In this document: one piece after another, positions 9,285-18,674 of the stretch
Position numbering within the stretch: the stretch's first letter is position 1
Layout of the letters: the number at the start of each line of letters is the position of its first letter
The notes under the pieces: generated by a model
What the model saw: the letters and a program-made list of their open reading frames with translations, nothing else
Databases searched by the model: none
What the model was told of the DNA's origin: nothing
Program-made: the position numbers and the translations under genes
DNA from: Flavobacteriales bacterium
GTDB taxonomy: Bacteria; Bacteroidota; Bacteroidia; Flavobacteriales_D; Sanyastnellaceae
Reading direction: 5' to 3'
Assembly: GCA_947448135.1 (NCBI GenBank)
Contig: CANFLZ010000025.1
Coordinates: 1 to 33,257, forward strand
Length of the DNA: 33,257 nt

Positions 9285-9303
9285 TTGACCTTCAAAAAAA
9301 GAA

Positions 9304-11370
9304 ATGAGAAAAAGATTTTTATTGAGCGCGATGATGGCATTGGTGATGACCAGTCAATATGCTCAGCAAGTCAAGCCGTGTGCGCAAGCACATCAGATGG
9401 ACGGGTATTTTTTATCCCATCCGCAAGATCGTCAACTGCGCGATGATGCAGCTCGACTTTTGGAAAATCGCACCAAAGAAATTGCAGCAGACAGAGGAAG
9501 CAACATGACCATTTACACCATTCCGGTGGTTTTTCATGTCGTGCACAATTATGGTACAGAGAATATTTCAGACGAGCAGATATTGGATGGATTGTCGATT
9601 TTGAATCGTGATTTCAGGAAAATGAATCCGGATACAGCAGTAGTGGTTGATGCGTTTGATCAATTGGTGGCCGATATCGGAATTGAATTCAAATTGGCTT
9701 CGAAAGATCCTGATGGCAACTGCACGTCGGGAATAACTAGAACGGTGAGTGATTTGACTTCGGTTGGTGATCAAGGTGTAAAAGACTTGATCATGTGGCC
9801 GCGAAATAAATACTTGAATATTTGGATTGTACAAGATGCCAACGGGGCTGCTGGGTATTCTAATTTGCCGCCTAACGTAGCCGGCAATTGGGGAGCAGGA
9901 ACCGATGGAATTGTGGTCCGTTCAGATTATGTTGGCTCAATTGGAACGAGTAGTTCGTTGCACAGCAGAACATTGACGCATGAGACAGGGCATTGGTTGA
10001 ATTTGATGCATACATGGGGCGATAGCAATGATCCAGCTGTTGCCGCCAATTGTGATATGGATGATGGTGTAACCGATACGCCGAATACCATGGGATGGAC
10101 AACGTGCAATTTAAACGGGGCCACTTGTGGAAGTCCTTTGGACAATGTGCAGAATTATATGGAATACAGTTATTGTTCGCGCATGTTCACATTGGGTCAA
10201 GCGGATAGAATGAGAGCCGCAATCACTTCTTCTGTTGCATCGCGAAATCAATTGATTACAGCCTCTAATCTTGCGGCCACTGGCGTTACCAATCCAGCAT
10301 TGTGCGTGGCCGATTTTGATGCAGATAGAACGATTATTTGTGTGGGAGATTCAGTTGTTTTTAACGACAACAGTTACAACGCACCTACCAGCTGGAATTG
10401 GAATTTTGGCGATGGAGTAACACTTTCAGGCGTTGATCCATTGATCCATCAGAATCCAGTTCATTATTACACGACATCAGGTACGTATAATGTAACCTTA
10501 ACAGTCTCAAACTCTACGGGATCATTGATCAAAGTGAAAAACAACATGATCAAGGTTTTTGATGCACCTGGACAAATGCAGGTGATTTCTGAAGGATTTG
10601 AGACTTGGCCGAACGATGCAACATGGGGTGTTTTCAATCAATACGGAGACGAAGGCTTTATTGCGACATCGGCGGCTTCAGCTTCTGGAACCAAGAGTTT
10701 GATGTTGCAAAACGGAAACACCACCATAGTGGATGGTCGTGATGAGTTGGTCTCTATTCCTTTTGATTTCACTGGTCAAGATTCGATTATTATTTCTTAC
10801 AAATGGGCGTTTGCGCAGAAAACAACGAACACCAATGATCGCTTTAGAATTTCAGGTTCCAGTGATTGCGGAAACAACTGGGGATTATTGAAAATACATC
10901 AAGGTGTTTCTAATCTTCCAACAGCTCCAGATACCGATGGGAATTTCGTTCCTACTGCTGATCAGTGGATGCAGAACACAATCATTTTAACCAATCTCAA
11001 TTACATGACAGATCATTTCCAAGTAAAATTCGAATTTGTTGGCAAAGGCGGCAATCATTTTTATTTAGATGACATCAATGTATACACCCCAGGAGGCACT
11101 GGCATTTCGGAATTAGATGCACAGATGAATGCATTTTTATTCCCCAATCCCAGTCAGCAAGAAATGAAATTACAATTGGACATGCCCAATGCCGAGATGG
11201 TGGATATTCAACTTTTGGATGCTACAGGAAGAAGTGTTTGGAATCAATCTGAGACATGGATGAATAAGGGAGAAAACCTATTTTCGATCCCTCAACAAGC
11301 AGCGGGACTTTACGTTTTGCGTGTCAAAAATCAAAAAGGAACTTTAGTTAAAAGAGCAATATTTAAGTGA
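9304..11370 (+). CDS. Secreted M43-type (pappalysin-like) zinc metalloprotease with PKD domain and T9SS sorting domain
   Basis: A 688-residue exported protease. Residues 1 to about 22 form a signal peptide (MRKRFLLSAMMALVMTSQYA). The catalytic domain carries the metzincin zinc motif HETGHWLNLMH with His226, Glu227, His230 and His236, and a Met-turn at YMEYS (Met286). Flanking cysteines (CDMDDGVTDTPNTM...TCNLNGATC) are typical of M43B enzymes. A PKD domain (about 336-412, with WNWNFGDG) and a jelly-roll-like region (about 425-595) follow. The last 85 residues (FLFPNPSQQEMKLQL to the end, with GLYVLRV) are a type A sorting domain, which directs export through the type IX system to the cell surface or medium. 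Substrate is unknown. The stop TGA shares its last base with the ATG of pepA. Confidence 0.93.
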   Translation: MRKRFLLSAMMALVMTSQYAQQVKPCAQAHQMDGYFLSHPQDRQLRDDAARLLENRTKEIAADRGSNMTIYTIPVVFHVVHNYGTENISDEQILDGLSILNRDFRKMNPDTAVVVDAFDQLVADIGIEFKLASKDPDGNCTSGITRTVSDLTSVGDQGVKDLIMWPRNKYLNIWIVQDANGAAGYSNLPPNVAGNWGAGTDGIVVRSDYVGSIGTSSSLHSRTLTHETGHWLNLMHTWGDSNDPAVAANCDMDDGVTDTPNTMGWTTCNLNGATCGSPLDNVQNYMEYSYCSRMFTLGQADRMRAAITSSVASRNQLITASNLAATGVTNPALCVADFDADRTIICVGDSVVFNDNSYNAPTSWNWNFGDGVTLSGVDPLIHQNPVHYYTTSGTYNVTLTVSNSTGSLIKVKNNMIKVFDAPGQMQVISEGFETWPNDATWGVFNQYGDEGFIATSAASASGTKSLMLQNGNTTIVDGRDELVSIPFDFTGQDSIIISYKWAFAQKTTNTNDRFRISGSSDCGNNWGLLKIHQGVSNLPTAPDTDGNFVPTADQWMQNTIILTNLNYMTDHFQVKFEFVGKGGNHFYLDDINVYTPGGTGISELDAQMNAFLFPNPSQQEMKLQLDMPNAEMVDIQLLDATGRSVWNQSETWMNKGENLFSIPQQAAGLYVLRVKNQKGTLVKRAIFK

Positions 11371-12812
11371 TGAAAACCAAGAAAAATTCGGCCATTGATG
11401 CCAAGATTGAAGTTGTTCTTTGGAACAAGAAGAATAATGCGGCGTTGAAAGGATTGAGCAAAGAGTTGGCTGCCTTTATTCAGGAAGAAGCCAAGGCAGG
11501 AAAGGATCGTGTTGTGGAACAGAACGCAGGTAAGTCCAAGTATTATTTTATCGTTGATGCTGAGGATAAAACCGCCAGAACAATTGAGAAGTGGAGAACA
11601 GCAGGAAATGAAATTCAAGCCACTGCCAATGCAGTCAAAGCGGAATCAGTTGTCGTGAAGAGTGAAGGAGTAGATGAAGAAATTACCTATGCATTTGCAG
11701 AAGGAATGGCTTTGGGAAATTATAAGTTTACCAAGTACTTCAAAGACGCCAAGAGCAAGCAACCTGCATTGAAGCAGTTGTTTATTCAGGACACCCATTT
11801 GTCAGAAAGCAAACAGCGCGAGTTGTTTACCGTGGTCAATGCAACCCATTTGAGTAGAACATTGGTCAACGAACCTGTTTCTTATTTAACTGCCGAAAAG
11901 TTTTCTGAAGAGATGATCAAAGCAGGTAAAGAAGCTGGATTTAGCGTCAAGGTATTACACAAAAAGCAAATCGAGGCGTTGAAAATGGGCGGTTTATTGG
12001 GTGTAAATAAAGGTTCCATCGATCCCCCCACCTTTACAATTATGGAGTACAAGCCTGCTAAGGCCAAGAATAAAAAACCGTTGGTTTTGGTTGGTAAGGG
12101 AGTTGTATTTGACACAGGCGGATTGTCTTTAAAACCAACCCCTGGTTCAATGGATGAAATGAAATGCGATATGGGTGGGGCAGCAGCAGTTGTTGGAGCC
12201 ATGTATGCGGTAGCAGCAAACAAACTCCCCGTTCATGTCATTGGTTTGGTTCCTGCCACCGATAATCGACCAGGAATGAATGCCATCGTTCCTCAAGATG
12301 TATTGACCATTTCCGACGGAACCACTGTGGAGGTAATGAACACTGACGCAGAAGGAAGGTTGATTTTGGCGGATGCCTTGGTGTATGCCCAAAAATACAA
12401 TCCAGACTTGGTCATTGATTTGGCTACCCTTACAGGCGCGGCTATTCGTGCAATCGGAACGTATGCATCTGCAACCATGGGAACGGCTTCAGTTGAAGTG
12501 ATGAAGAATTTAGAAGAGGCCGGAAATGAGGTGTGGGAACGCACCATTCAATTCCCATTGTGGCCTGAGTTTGCAGATGAATTGAAAAGTGATGTTGCTG
12601 ATATGAAAAATTTGGGAGGGGGAAATGGAGGACATATGTCGGCCGGTAAATTCTTGGAACATTTCACCAAATACCCTTGGATTCATATTGACATTGCTGG
12701 AACAGCTTGGAATGGTGCCGCACAGTCATACAGAACCAAAGGCGGAACAGGCGTTGGCGTTCGAATGTTGTATAATTTCATTCAAAAGCAATATTTAAAA
12801 TCGAAGGGTTAA
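11370..12812 (+). CDS. pepA: M17 leucyl aminopeptidase
   Basis: A cytosolic di-metal aminopeptidase of 480 residues that removes N-terminal residues from peptides. The conserved C-terminal catalytic domain is complete: VGKGVVFDTGG supplies metal ligands Lys243 and Asp248, MKCDMGGAAAV follows, and NTDAEGR (residues 324-330) supplies Asp326 and Glu328 plus the catalytic Arg330. The N-terminal domain is divergent, as is usual. A GTG at 11367 is in frame one codon earlier, but the ATG at 11370 overlaps the upstream TGA by one base, which fits translational coupling. No signal peptide is visible, so the protein is cytosolic whereas its upstream neighbour is secreted. The pair suggests peptide use after external proteolysis (inference). 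Confidence 0.95.
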   Translation: MKTKKNSAIDAKIEVVLWNKKNNAALKGLSKELAAFIQEEAKAGKDRVVEQNAGKSKYYFIVDAEDKTARTIEKWRTAGNEIQATANAVKAESVVVKSEGVDEEITYAFAEGMALGNYKFTKYFKDAKSKQPALKQLFIQDTHLSESKQRELFTVVNATHLSRTLVNEPVSYLTAEKFSEEMIKAGKEAGFSVKVLHKKQIEALKMGGLLGVNKGSIDPPTFTIMEYKPAKAKNKKPLVLVGKGVVFDTGGLSLKPTPGSMDEMKCDMGGAAAVVGAMYAVAANKLPVHVIGLVPATDNRPGMNAIVPQDVLTISDGTTVEVMNTDAEGRLILADALVYAQKYNPDLVIDLATLTGAAIRAIGTYASATMGTASVEVMKNLEEAGNEVWERTIQFPLWPEFADELKSDVADMKNLGGGNGGHMSAGKFLEHFTKYPWIHIDIAGTAWNGAAQSYRTKGGTGVGVRMLYNFIQKQYLKSKG

Positions 12813-12852
12813 AATTTTCCATCTTTGGTGGAAGGGAAATCGGTCATTCAAT

Positions 12853-12886
12853 TTTGCTGATTTTTAGAATAATACCTTTAAATTTG
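12853..12886 (+). promoter_or_regulatory. Possible promoter of the polysaccharide cluster
   Basis: TAAATTTG at 12879-12886 fits TAnnTTTG, and TTTG at 12853-12856 lies 22 bases upstream, at the long end of the accepted spacing. The core ends only four bases before the ATG at 12891, so the transcript would be nearly leaderless. A second, weaker core (TACCTTTA, 12873-12880) overlaps it. This is the only candidate I see for the long operon that follows. Confidence 0.32.
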
Positions 12887-12890
12887 TGAG

Positions 12891-13712
12891 ATGAATTGGG
12901 TAATCAGGAAGGCAGGACTTGGGAAAGTGACATCTTATTATTTGTTGATGTGGATGTTCATTGCCATGATGGGCTCTGGGTGTTTGCAACCCAGAGACGT
13001 GTATTACTTGAATGGCTCTGGCAGTCAAGAGATCTCGGTTTTAAAAGAATTTCAGGACCCAAAGGTGAAAATTGGAGATCAGTTGAGCATCTTTATTTCT
13101 AGTTCCAATCTGGAGTCTGTGGTTGTTTTTAATTTACCCAACTTCTCTTCGACACAGCAATCCAATAACATGAATGGTGGCGGTACCAATACCAATCCAT
13201 TGTTGGGTTTTATTGTCGATGCCAGCGGCGAAATCAATTTGCCCAAAATTGGAAAAGTGAAAATTGAAGGGTTAACTTTCAGCGAATCCAAGTCAACATT
13301 GGAAGGAAAGCTCAGAGAATATGTCAAGGATCCAATTGTGCACATCCGCTATCTCAACTTTAGGGTCTCGGTTTTGGGGGAAGTGCAGAGTCCTGGAACA
13401 TTCAATGTTACTTTTCAAGACATCAATATTTTTCAAGCTGTTGGACTTGCAGGTGACTTGACCATGTTTGGAAAAAGGAATTCGGTGATAGTCATGCGCA
13501 ATGTTGGAGACAAGTGCCAATTGGCTAGATTGGATTTGACTTCTTCGGATATTATTAAATCACCATTTTTTCACTTGCAATCGGGTGATGTGATATACGT
13601 AGAGCCCAATCCAACCAAATTGAAAGTGAGTAGTAGTTTTTACCAAACATGGCCTGCGATTACCTCAGGAACTACGTTATTTGTTTTATTATTGACTTTA
13701 TTCTTGAAGTAA
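12891..13712 (+). CDS. Wza-like polysaccharide export lipoprotein (Poly_export/SLBB)
   Basis: A 273-residue outer-membrane export protein for surface polysaccharide. The N-terminus is a lipoprotein signal peptide with lipobox GSGC (Cys31). The export domain starts at about residue 60 (KVKIGDQLSIFISSSN) and continues through GEINLPKIGKVKIEGLTFSE. A soluble ligand-binding (SLBB) beta-grasp segment follows at about 155-200 (VSVLGEVQSPGTFNV, INIFQAVGLAGDL). A hydrophobic C-terminal helix (about 255-272) could be the membrane-spanning segment of the oligomer. It is shorter than E. coli Wza (379 residues), a common feature in Bacteroidota. The Wzc-like kinase begins one base after its stop, so the two are certainly co-transcribed. 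Later in-frame starts would destroy the signal peptide. Confidence 0.92.
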   Translation: MNWVIRKAGLGKVTSYYLLMWMFIAMMGSGCLQPRDVYYLNGSGSQEISVLKEFQDPKVKIGDQLSIFISSSNLESVVVFNLPNFSSTQQSNNMNGGGTNTNPLLGFIVDASGEINLPKIGKVKIEGLTFSESKSTLEGKLREYVKDPIVHIRYLNFRVSVLGEVQSPGTFNVTFQDINIFQAVGLAGDLTMFGKRNSVIVMRNVGDKCQLARLDLTSSDIIKSPFFHLQSGDVIYVEPNPTKLKVSSSFYQTWPAITSGTTLFVLLLTLFLK

Positions 13713-13713
13713 G

Positions 13714-16149
13714 ATGGCGATAGAAACGTATGAGTTCAAAGAAAACTATGCATTAGATCGTCAGTTCAATGTATTCACATATTTCCGCAAAATATTGCTC
13801 ATTTACTGGGTTTATTTTGCGATTAGTTTCACGGTTTGCTTCTCGGCGGCCTACGCCTATTTGCGCTACACACCCAGAACTTTTGAGGTGAACAGCAAAG
13901 TTTTGATCAAAGATGATTCCAGTCGTCCCATGAATGGTCAAGATTTGTTGAATGATTTGAATTTGATTAATTCTGGATTAAAACTGGAAAATGAAATTGA
14001 GATTATTCAGTCTCCTGAGATTATCGAAAAGGCGATTTTGAGCACGGGTTCCCAAGTCAGAATTTCGAGACATAAATCGATCAATGAAGAAGTGGTGGAT
14101 TTTCATTTTCCAGTACGTCTCATGCCTTTGAAAGCAGACTCGATTGAATCAGTAGCGGAAATTGCGATGCGATATAGCGTTGATTCCTCTTTGATTCATT
14201 TGGCTGGAAACATCTATCCCTTGAAAGATGGCTCTGTGCTTCAGGTACCGGGTGTGGGTTCATTCTATTTGTTTTTGGAGGAGCCGCAATTGAGACAGTG
14301 GGATATTTATGATTATACCATTTCTATTTCCTCATTGTCTGACGAGATAGCGCGCATCCGAAATTCTTTAACCGTTAGTCCCGTAGGAAAGAACAACAGT
14401 GTTATTCAGTTGTTTTTGCAAACAGAAAATCCTTCCAGAGGAAATGATTTGTTGAATGCGATCATCAACGAATACGGCCAGGCTAGCATTGAAGACAAGC
14501 GTAAAATGGCCGAGTATACGCTTAATTTTATCGAGCAGCGTTTGTTGGTCGTCTCCTCAGAGTTGGATAGTGTGGAGAGAAACATCGAACATTTCAAGCA
14601 ACGCGAAAATGTAGTTGACTTACAGGCACAAAATCAATTTTACTGGGAAGGATTAAAAAGTAAAGACATCAATTTGGCGCAATTGAAAATTCAATTGGCT
14701 GTCTTGGACGAAGTGGATCGTTATATCAAAAGCAATGAAAACGCTGTCGGTCTTGCACCTTCCATGATGGGAATTGATAATGATCTATTACAGATTTTAC
14801 TGCCCAAATTGTATGCAAAGGAAGAGGAGTACAACAAGCGTAAAATGCAATTCTTGCCCAATGATGACATGCTTCAAATCTTGGCAGGAGAGATAGACGT
14901 ATTGAAGAAAAGCATTTTGGCCAATGTTCGTGAGATTCGCAAATCCATCAATATTGGTATCAATAGTCAAGAGCGGGACATTCAAAATCAATTAGCGGCT
15001 TTGGGCAGTTTGCCACAAAAAGAAAGAATGTTGTTGGATATTAGTCGTCAACAGTCCATTAAAAATGCCATTTATAGTTTCTTATTAGAGAAGCGAGAGG
15101 AAGCAGCGATTTCAGTAGCTTCAACCGTTAGTGATTTGCGTATTATTCAAAAGTCGCAGGCCAATTACAATCCGGTTAGTCCGAAGAAAAAGTTGATTTA
15201 TAGTATTGCGGCATTGTTGTCGATAGTTGTTCCTTTTGTCGTTGTTTTGATGAAGGAGCAATTGAATACAACGATACAATTTAGATCGGACATTGAGGCA
15301 AGAACCAAGTTGCCCATCATTGGAGAAATTGTCTTGGACAATGATGAATCGGGATTGATTCGAATGGAAAAAAATCGATCTTTCATTGCCGATTCAATTC
15401 GCGCAGTAAGAACGAAATTGGGTTATTATTTGAATGATGACAGTAAGAAAGTAGTTCTCATTTCTTCCAGTATATCGGGAGAAGGAAAATCATTTTTATC
15501 AGCCAATTTGGCCCAGAGTTTTGCCATCATGGGCAAGCGCACTTTGGTAGTCGGGGTGGACTTGCGCAAGGGGATTATTCATAAAATATTCAAGGTTTCG
15601 GCCAAGGTGGGATTGTCCAATTACTTGATCAACAAGTTGGATTGGAGAGACGCATTGCAAACAGGAGAAATCCCCAACTTATATATTCTTCCTTCTGGCC
15701 CAGTTCCGCCAAATCCAGCTGAATTGCTGAATACGGGAATGTTTGACAAATTCATTGAAGAGGCAAGAAATGAATTTGATATCATTATCATCGACACACC
15801 GCCACTCGGATTGGTGCCTGATGCAGAAATTATATCACATTTAGCAGACGTCTCATTGTTTTTGATTCGACATGACCATTCCCCAAAAGATGCAGTCTTG
15901 CGTGTAGTTGGTGAGGTTGATGAGAATTCAAGTTTTTATCCTGCTGCAGTGGTGTTCAATGGAATCAAAAAGCGCGGATTTGGTTTTGTTTATGGCTATG
16001 GCTATAGCTATGGTTATGGCTATGGCTATGGCTACGGGTATGGATATGGTTATGGGGAGGAAGATAAAAACGATCCGGCGTGGAAGAAACGTTGGAAGAA
16101 AATCAAGCGAAATTGGATGGGGCTATTTAACTATTTCTTCAAAAAATAA
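13714..16149 (+). CDS. Wzc-like polysaccharide co-polymerase and tyrosine autokinase
   Basis: An 811-residue inner-membrane protein that controls chain length and export by cycles of tyrosine autophosphorylation. A Wzz-type domain is bounded by membrane segments at about residues 26-50 and 492-512, with a long coiled-coil-rich periplasmic region between them. The cytosolic BY-kinase has Walker A SGEGKS (Lys592), Walker A' VGVDLRKG (Asp616) and Walker B IIIIDTPP (Asp694). The C-terminus has eleven Tyr-Gly or Tyr-Ser dipeptides (residues 760-781), which serve as the phosphorylated tyrosine cluster in this family, then a basic tail. Both halves are fused, as in Gram-negative homologues. No separate phosphatase gene is visible in the window. 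The flippase gene starts two bases after the stop. Confidence 0.95.
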   Translation: MAIETYEFKENYALDRQFNVFTYFRKILLIYWVYFAISFTVCFSAAYAYLRYTPRTFEVNSKVLIKDDSSRPMNGQDLLNDLNLINSGLKLENEIEIIQSPEIIEKAILSTGSQVRISRHKSINEEVVDFHFPVRLMPLKADSIESVAEIAMRYSVDSSLIHLAGNIYPLKDGSVLQVPGVGSFYLFLEEPQLRQWDIYDYTISISSLSDEIARIRNSLTVSPVGKNNSVIQLFLQTENPSRGNDLLNAIINEYGQASIEDKRKMAEYTLNFIEQRLLVVSSELDSVERNIEHFKQRENVVDLQAQNQFYWEGLKSKDINLAQLKIQLAVLDEVDRYIKSNENAVGLAPSMMGIDNDLLQILLPKLYAKEEEYNKRKMQFLPNDDMLQILAGEIDVLKKSILANVREIRKSINIGINSQERDIQNQLAALGSLPQKERMLLDISRQQSIKNAIYSFLLEKREEAAISVASTVSDLRIIQKSQANYNPVSPKKKLIYSIAALLSIVVPFVVVLMKEQLNTTIQFRSDIEARTKLPIIGEIVLDNDESGLIRMEKNRSFIADSIRAVRTKLGYYLNDDSKKVVLISSSISGEGKSFLSANLAQSFAIMGKRTLVVGVDLRKGIIHKIFKVSAKVGLSNYLINKLDWRDALQTGEIPNLYILPSGPVPPNPAELLNTGMFDKFIEEARNEFDIIIIDTPPLGLVPDAEIISHLADVSLFLIRHDHSPKDAVLRVVGEVDENSSFYPAAVVFNGIKKRGFGFVYGYGYSYGYGYGYGYGYGYGYGEEDKNDPAWKKRWKKIKRNWMGLFNYFFKK
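15991..16056 (+). repeat. In-frame hexanucleotide tandem repeat coding the Tyr-Gly tail
   Basis: Eleven consecutive six-base units based on TATGGC (variants TATAGC, TATGGT, TACGGG, TATGGA, TATGGG) encode alternating Tyr and Gly, one unit with Ser. The third-base variation shows that the tract is not freshly expanded. Because each unit is two codons, gain or loss would change the tyrosine count without breaking the frame. Confidence 0.9.
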
Positions 16150-16151
16150 GA

Positions 16152-17450
16152 ATGAGGGAAAGTTGGTTGTCTCACTTTAAATCTGCTTTTTTCAAGAATT
16201 TCTACATGGTGTTGTCCGGTAGTGTTCTGAGTCAAATAGTAGTGATTTTTACAACGCCTATTCTTTCTCGAATATACGCTCCTGAGGATTTTGGTGCGGC
16301 CAGTGTATTTTTCTCTGTAGTTGGATTTTTCACGATTTTGTCTACGTTTCAATATGAAGGTGCGATCATGCTTCCCAAGCGTAATATTGATTCTTTGGCG
16401 TTGGTCATTTTATCGACGATGCTTGCTTTTGTTTCGAGTATTTTTATTGGTATTTTACTTTTTTTCTATCACGATGTGGTATTTGGATGGTTTCATATGG
16501 AGTCTCAATCCAAGTTTTGGGAGTGGATTCCGCTGGCAATAGTTGTCTACGCGGTTTATTCCATATTGAGTCATTGGGTAACTCGTTTGGGACAATACAA
16601 AACAATTGCTTACCGACAATTTTTTCAAAGTGTTTCTCAATCGGTTACCAAAATTGTTTTGGGTAAATTGTCTTTTGTGTCCACAGGTTTGGTGGTTGGA
16701 ACATTGCTAGGAATTGTGGCGTCGATATCGATTTTGATCAAAGGAAGGGTAAAGGATTTGTTTCGCTCTTTTCGTTTGATTACGTGGGATCGGATAAAGG
16801 ATAATGCTAAGCGCTACCATAAGTTTCCCAAGTACACCATGATCCAAGGATTGATGGATACTTTTCAAGAGTCCTTGCTGTTATTGGTTATCTCGGCGTT
16901 GTATGGCAATGCCAAATTGGGTATGTACACATTTACATTGGCATTGTTGCAAAAGCCATTGCAAGTCATAGGAGCATCATTGGGTCAAGTGTATTTTCAA
17001 GATATCAGTAAGAAATTTGCTAATGAGCAAGAGATATATTCTGACACCATCAAGTTGATCAAGATATTATTGGCTGTTGCTCTGGTTATATACATACCCG
17101 TGGTGATTTTTGGTCCGTGGATATTTGATTTTTTCTTTGGCGATAATTGGTGGGAGAGCGGTGAGATTGCTCAAATTATGTCGCTTTGGCTCATGCTCAA
17201 GCTGATCAGTTCTCCCATTTCTTCCATTCCCAATGTGACGGGGCATCAAAAAAATTATGTTCTCTTTACACTCATTGGGAACGTTTTGCCTTTGTTGATT
17301 GTGTTTATGGGTAAGCAACTCAATTGGGATTTTCATCGGGTGTTGATTGTGAATTATTTCTTGTTGAGTGGATTGTTGTTGGTATATCTGCGATGGATAT
17401 TGCGATTGACAAAAAGAACCAAGTTGATGTGGCCCAATCAGGCACCATGA
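16152..17450 (+). CDS. Wzx-type polysaccharide flippase (MOP superfamily)
   Basis: A 432-residue polytopic membrane protein with about 12 hydrophobic segments. The N-terminus has the flippase pattern NFYMVLSGSVLSQIVVIF followed by TPILSRIYAPEDFGAASVFF, characteristic of PST/Wzx transporters. It should flip undecaprenyl-diphosphate-linked repeat units from the cytosolic to the periplasmic face of the inner membrane. The context between the Wzc-like kinase and a run of glycosyltransferases with a Wzy candidate supports a Wzx/Wzy-dependent pathway. The ATG at 16152 is two bases after the preceding stop. The stop overlaps the next ATG by four bases. Confidence 0.9.
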   Translation: MRESWLSHFKSAFFKNFYMVLSGSVLSQIVVIFTTPILSRIYAPEDFGAASVFFSVVGFFTILSTFQYEGAIMLPKRNIDSLALVILSTMLAFVSSIFIGILLFFYHDVVFGWFHMESQSKFWEWIPLAIVVYAVYSILSHWVTRLGQYKTIAYRQFFQSVSQSVTKIVLGKLSFVSTGLVVGTLLGIVASISILIKGRVKDLFRSFRLITWDRIKDNAKRYHKFPKYTMIQGLMDTFQESLLLLVISALYGNAKLGMYTFTLALLQKPLQVIGASLGQVYFQDISKKFANEQEIYSDTIKLIKILLAVALVIYIPVVIFGPWIFDFFFGDNWWESGEIAQIMSLWLMLKLISSPISSIPNVTGHQKNYVLFTLIGNVLPLLIVFMGKQLNWDFHRVLIVNYFLLSGLLLVYLRWILRLTKRTKLMWPNQAP

Positions 17451-18646
17451 AGAAAGTAAACGAATCGGATTATCGGAAGTTGTATCTTTTTACAATTTCA
17501 TTCCCCTATGACTCGGCTCAAGAAGTCAATTTTATTTTGCCTGAGTTATCCAGATTGAGCGATAGTTATCAACAGATCATTTTTGTTCCGGCGCAAATGA
17601 AAGGAGTAATGACATTTGAATTGGGACCTCAAATGTCAGTGGACAATCGACTTGCATCCGCTTTCGAGCACCGCAATCGATTGATTAATTTTGTCTCTTT
17701 TCAATTCTTGTTGAACTGGATTCTCATTTGTTTTCAAATTTTATTTTCGAAGGCATCTGGTAAATTAAAGTTGTGTTACAATGCACTTTTTTTTGCTCTT
17801 CGAATGAATTTATCTCATCGGTATTTGAGCGGCTTGTCTCGAAATGTTGATTTGTATACATTCTGGAATACATACGTAACTGCCGCGATGGTGAATTTAT
17901 CCAGTTTTAAAGGACGTCGTTGGACCAGGGTTCACGGTGATGATTTGTATCCCGAAAGACAAGGTGGAGTGATTCCTTTTGAAGCAAAGACCTATCGGAA
18001 ATTGGATGAAATTGTTTTTGCGTCTTCTGTGTCCAAGGCCTTTTTTATGAATCGTCATCCAAACATTCAGACGAAATTGAGTATACAATATATCGGAGTT
18101 GTCATTCCCAAAGATTGGTCAAGCAAAGTGTCCATACCCAAACTAAATCCAATGCACTTGGTCACATGTTCTGGACTCAATCCCATCAAGCAATTGCATT
18201 TGGTGAATGAATGGATTGGTCGTTGGAATATTGAAAACCCGAACAGAGAGATCATTTGGCATCATTTGGGTGCATCCACTGTGGAGATTGAAAAGCACAT
18301 TCAATCGACTTGTATTGCAAAGGGACATGCATGGATGAATCAGCACGCCGTGCTGCATTGGTTGCAGGACAATCAACCATTTGCATTTTTAAGTTTGAGC
18401 AAATCAGAGGGAGGCTTTCCTGTGAGTATGCAAGAAGCCTTGATTTGCGGAATTCCAATAATAGGAGCGGCAAATGGAGGCGTTGTTGAAGCTTTAAAAA
18501 TATCAGGAGGTTTTAAGTTGCCGGAAACGCCGACTTATGAAGATTTTCGATACATCATTCAACACTTGTATACTTTGACAGACAGCGAAATTTTGCAGAT
18601 TCGCCAAAAAGCAATGGAAGTAGGTAAGACCCATTTTTTGCGCTAA
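17447..18646 (+). CDS. GT4-like glycosyltransferase
   Basis: A 399-residue retaining glycosyltransferase with GT-B fold, presumably adding one sugar to the lipid-linked repeat unit at the membrane. The C-terminal donor site is clear: SEGGFPVSMQEALICGIP (Ser320 onward), then GGVVEAL. The start is the ATG at 17447, which overlaps the flippase stop in an ATGA; the frame is open further upstream but that part lies inside the flippase gene. The donor sugar cannot be named. The C-terminus is abrupt: the protein ends HFLR just after the helix where family members usually continue for 15-25 residues, and the stop follows a run of six T (18634-18639). A frameshift, natural shortening, or sequencing error in that run are all possible. 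Confidence 0.85.
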   Translation: MKKVNESDYRKLYLFTISFPYDSAQEVNFILPELSRLSDSYQQIIFVPAQMKGVMTFELGPQMSVDNRLASAFEHRNRLINFVSFQFLLNWILICFQILFSKASGKLKLCYNALFFALRMNLSHRYLSGLSRNVDLYTFWNTYVTAAMVNLSSFKGRRWTRVHGDDLYPERQGGVIPFEAKTYRKLDEIVFASSVSKAFFMNRHPNIQTKLSIQYIGVVIPKDWSSKVSIPKLNPMHLVTCSGLNPIKQLHLVNEWIGRWNIENPNREIIWHHLGASTVEIEKHIQSTCIAKGHAWMNQHAVLHWLQDNQPFAFLSLSKSEGGFPVSMQEALICGIPIIGAANGGVVEALKISGGFKLPETPTYEDFRYIIQHLYTLTDSEILQIRQKAMEVGKTHFLR

Positions 18647-18674
18647 TTTTACGCTATTCGGAGAATGGCATAAA

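Noticed and set aside
12817-12833. Hairpin between pepA and the Wza-like gene as a terminator
   Set aside because: The stem is only six base pairs with a G-U pair, and no T run follows.
15908-16180. An overlapping frame reading the hexamer repeat as alternating Met-Ala residues
   Set aside because: It is a by-product of the TATGGC repeat in the kinase gene; the kinase frame carries all conserved motifs.
17324-17446. Longer N-terminus for the glycosyltransferase after the flippase
   Set aside because: The extra 41 codons lie inside the flippase gene, and the ATG at 17447 in the ATGA overlap gives a normal start.
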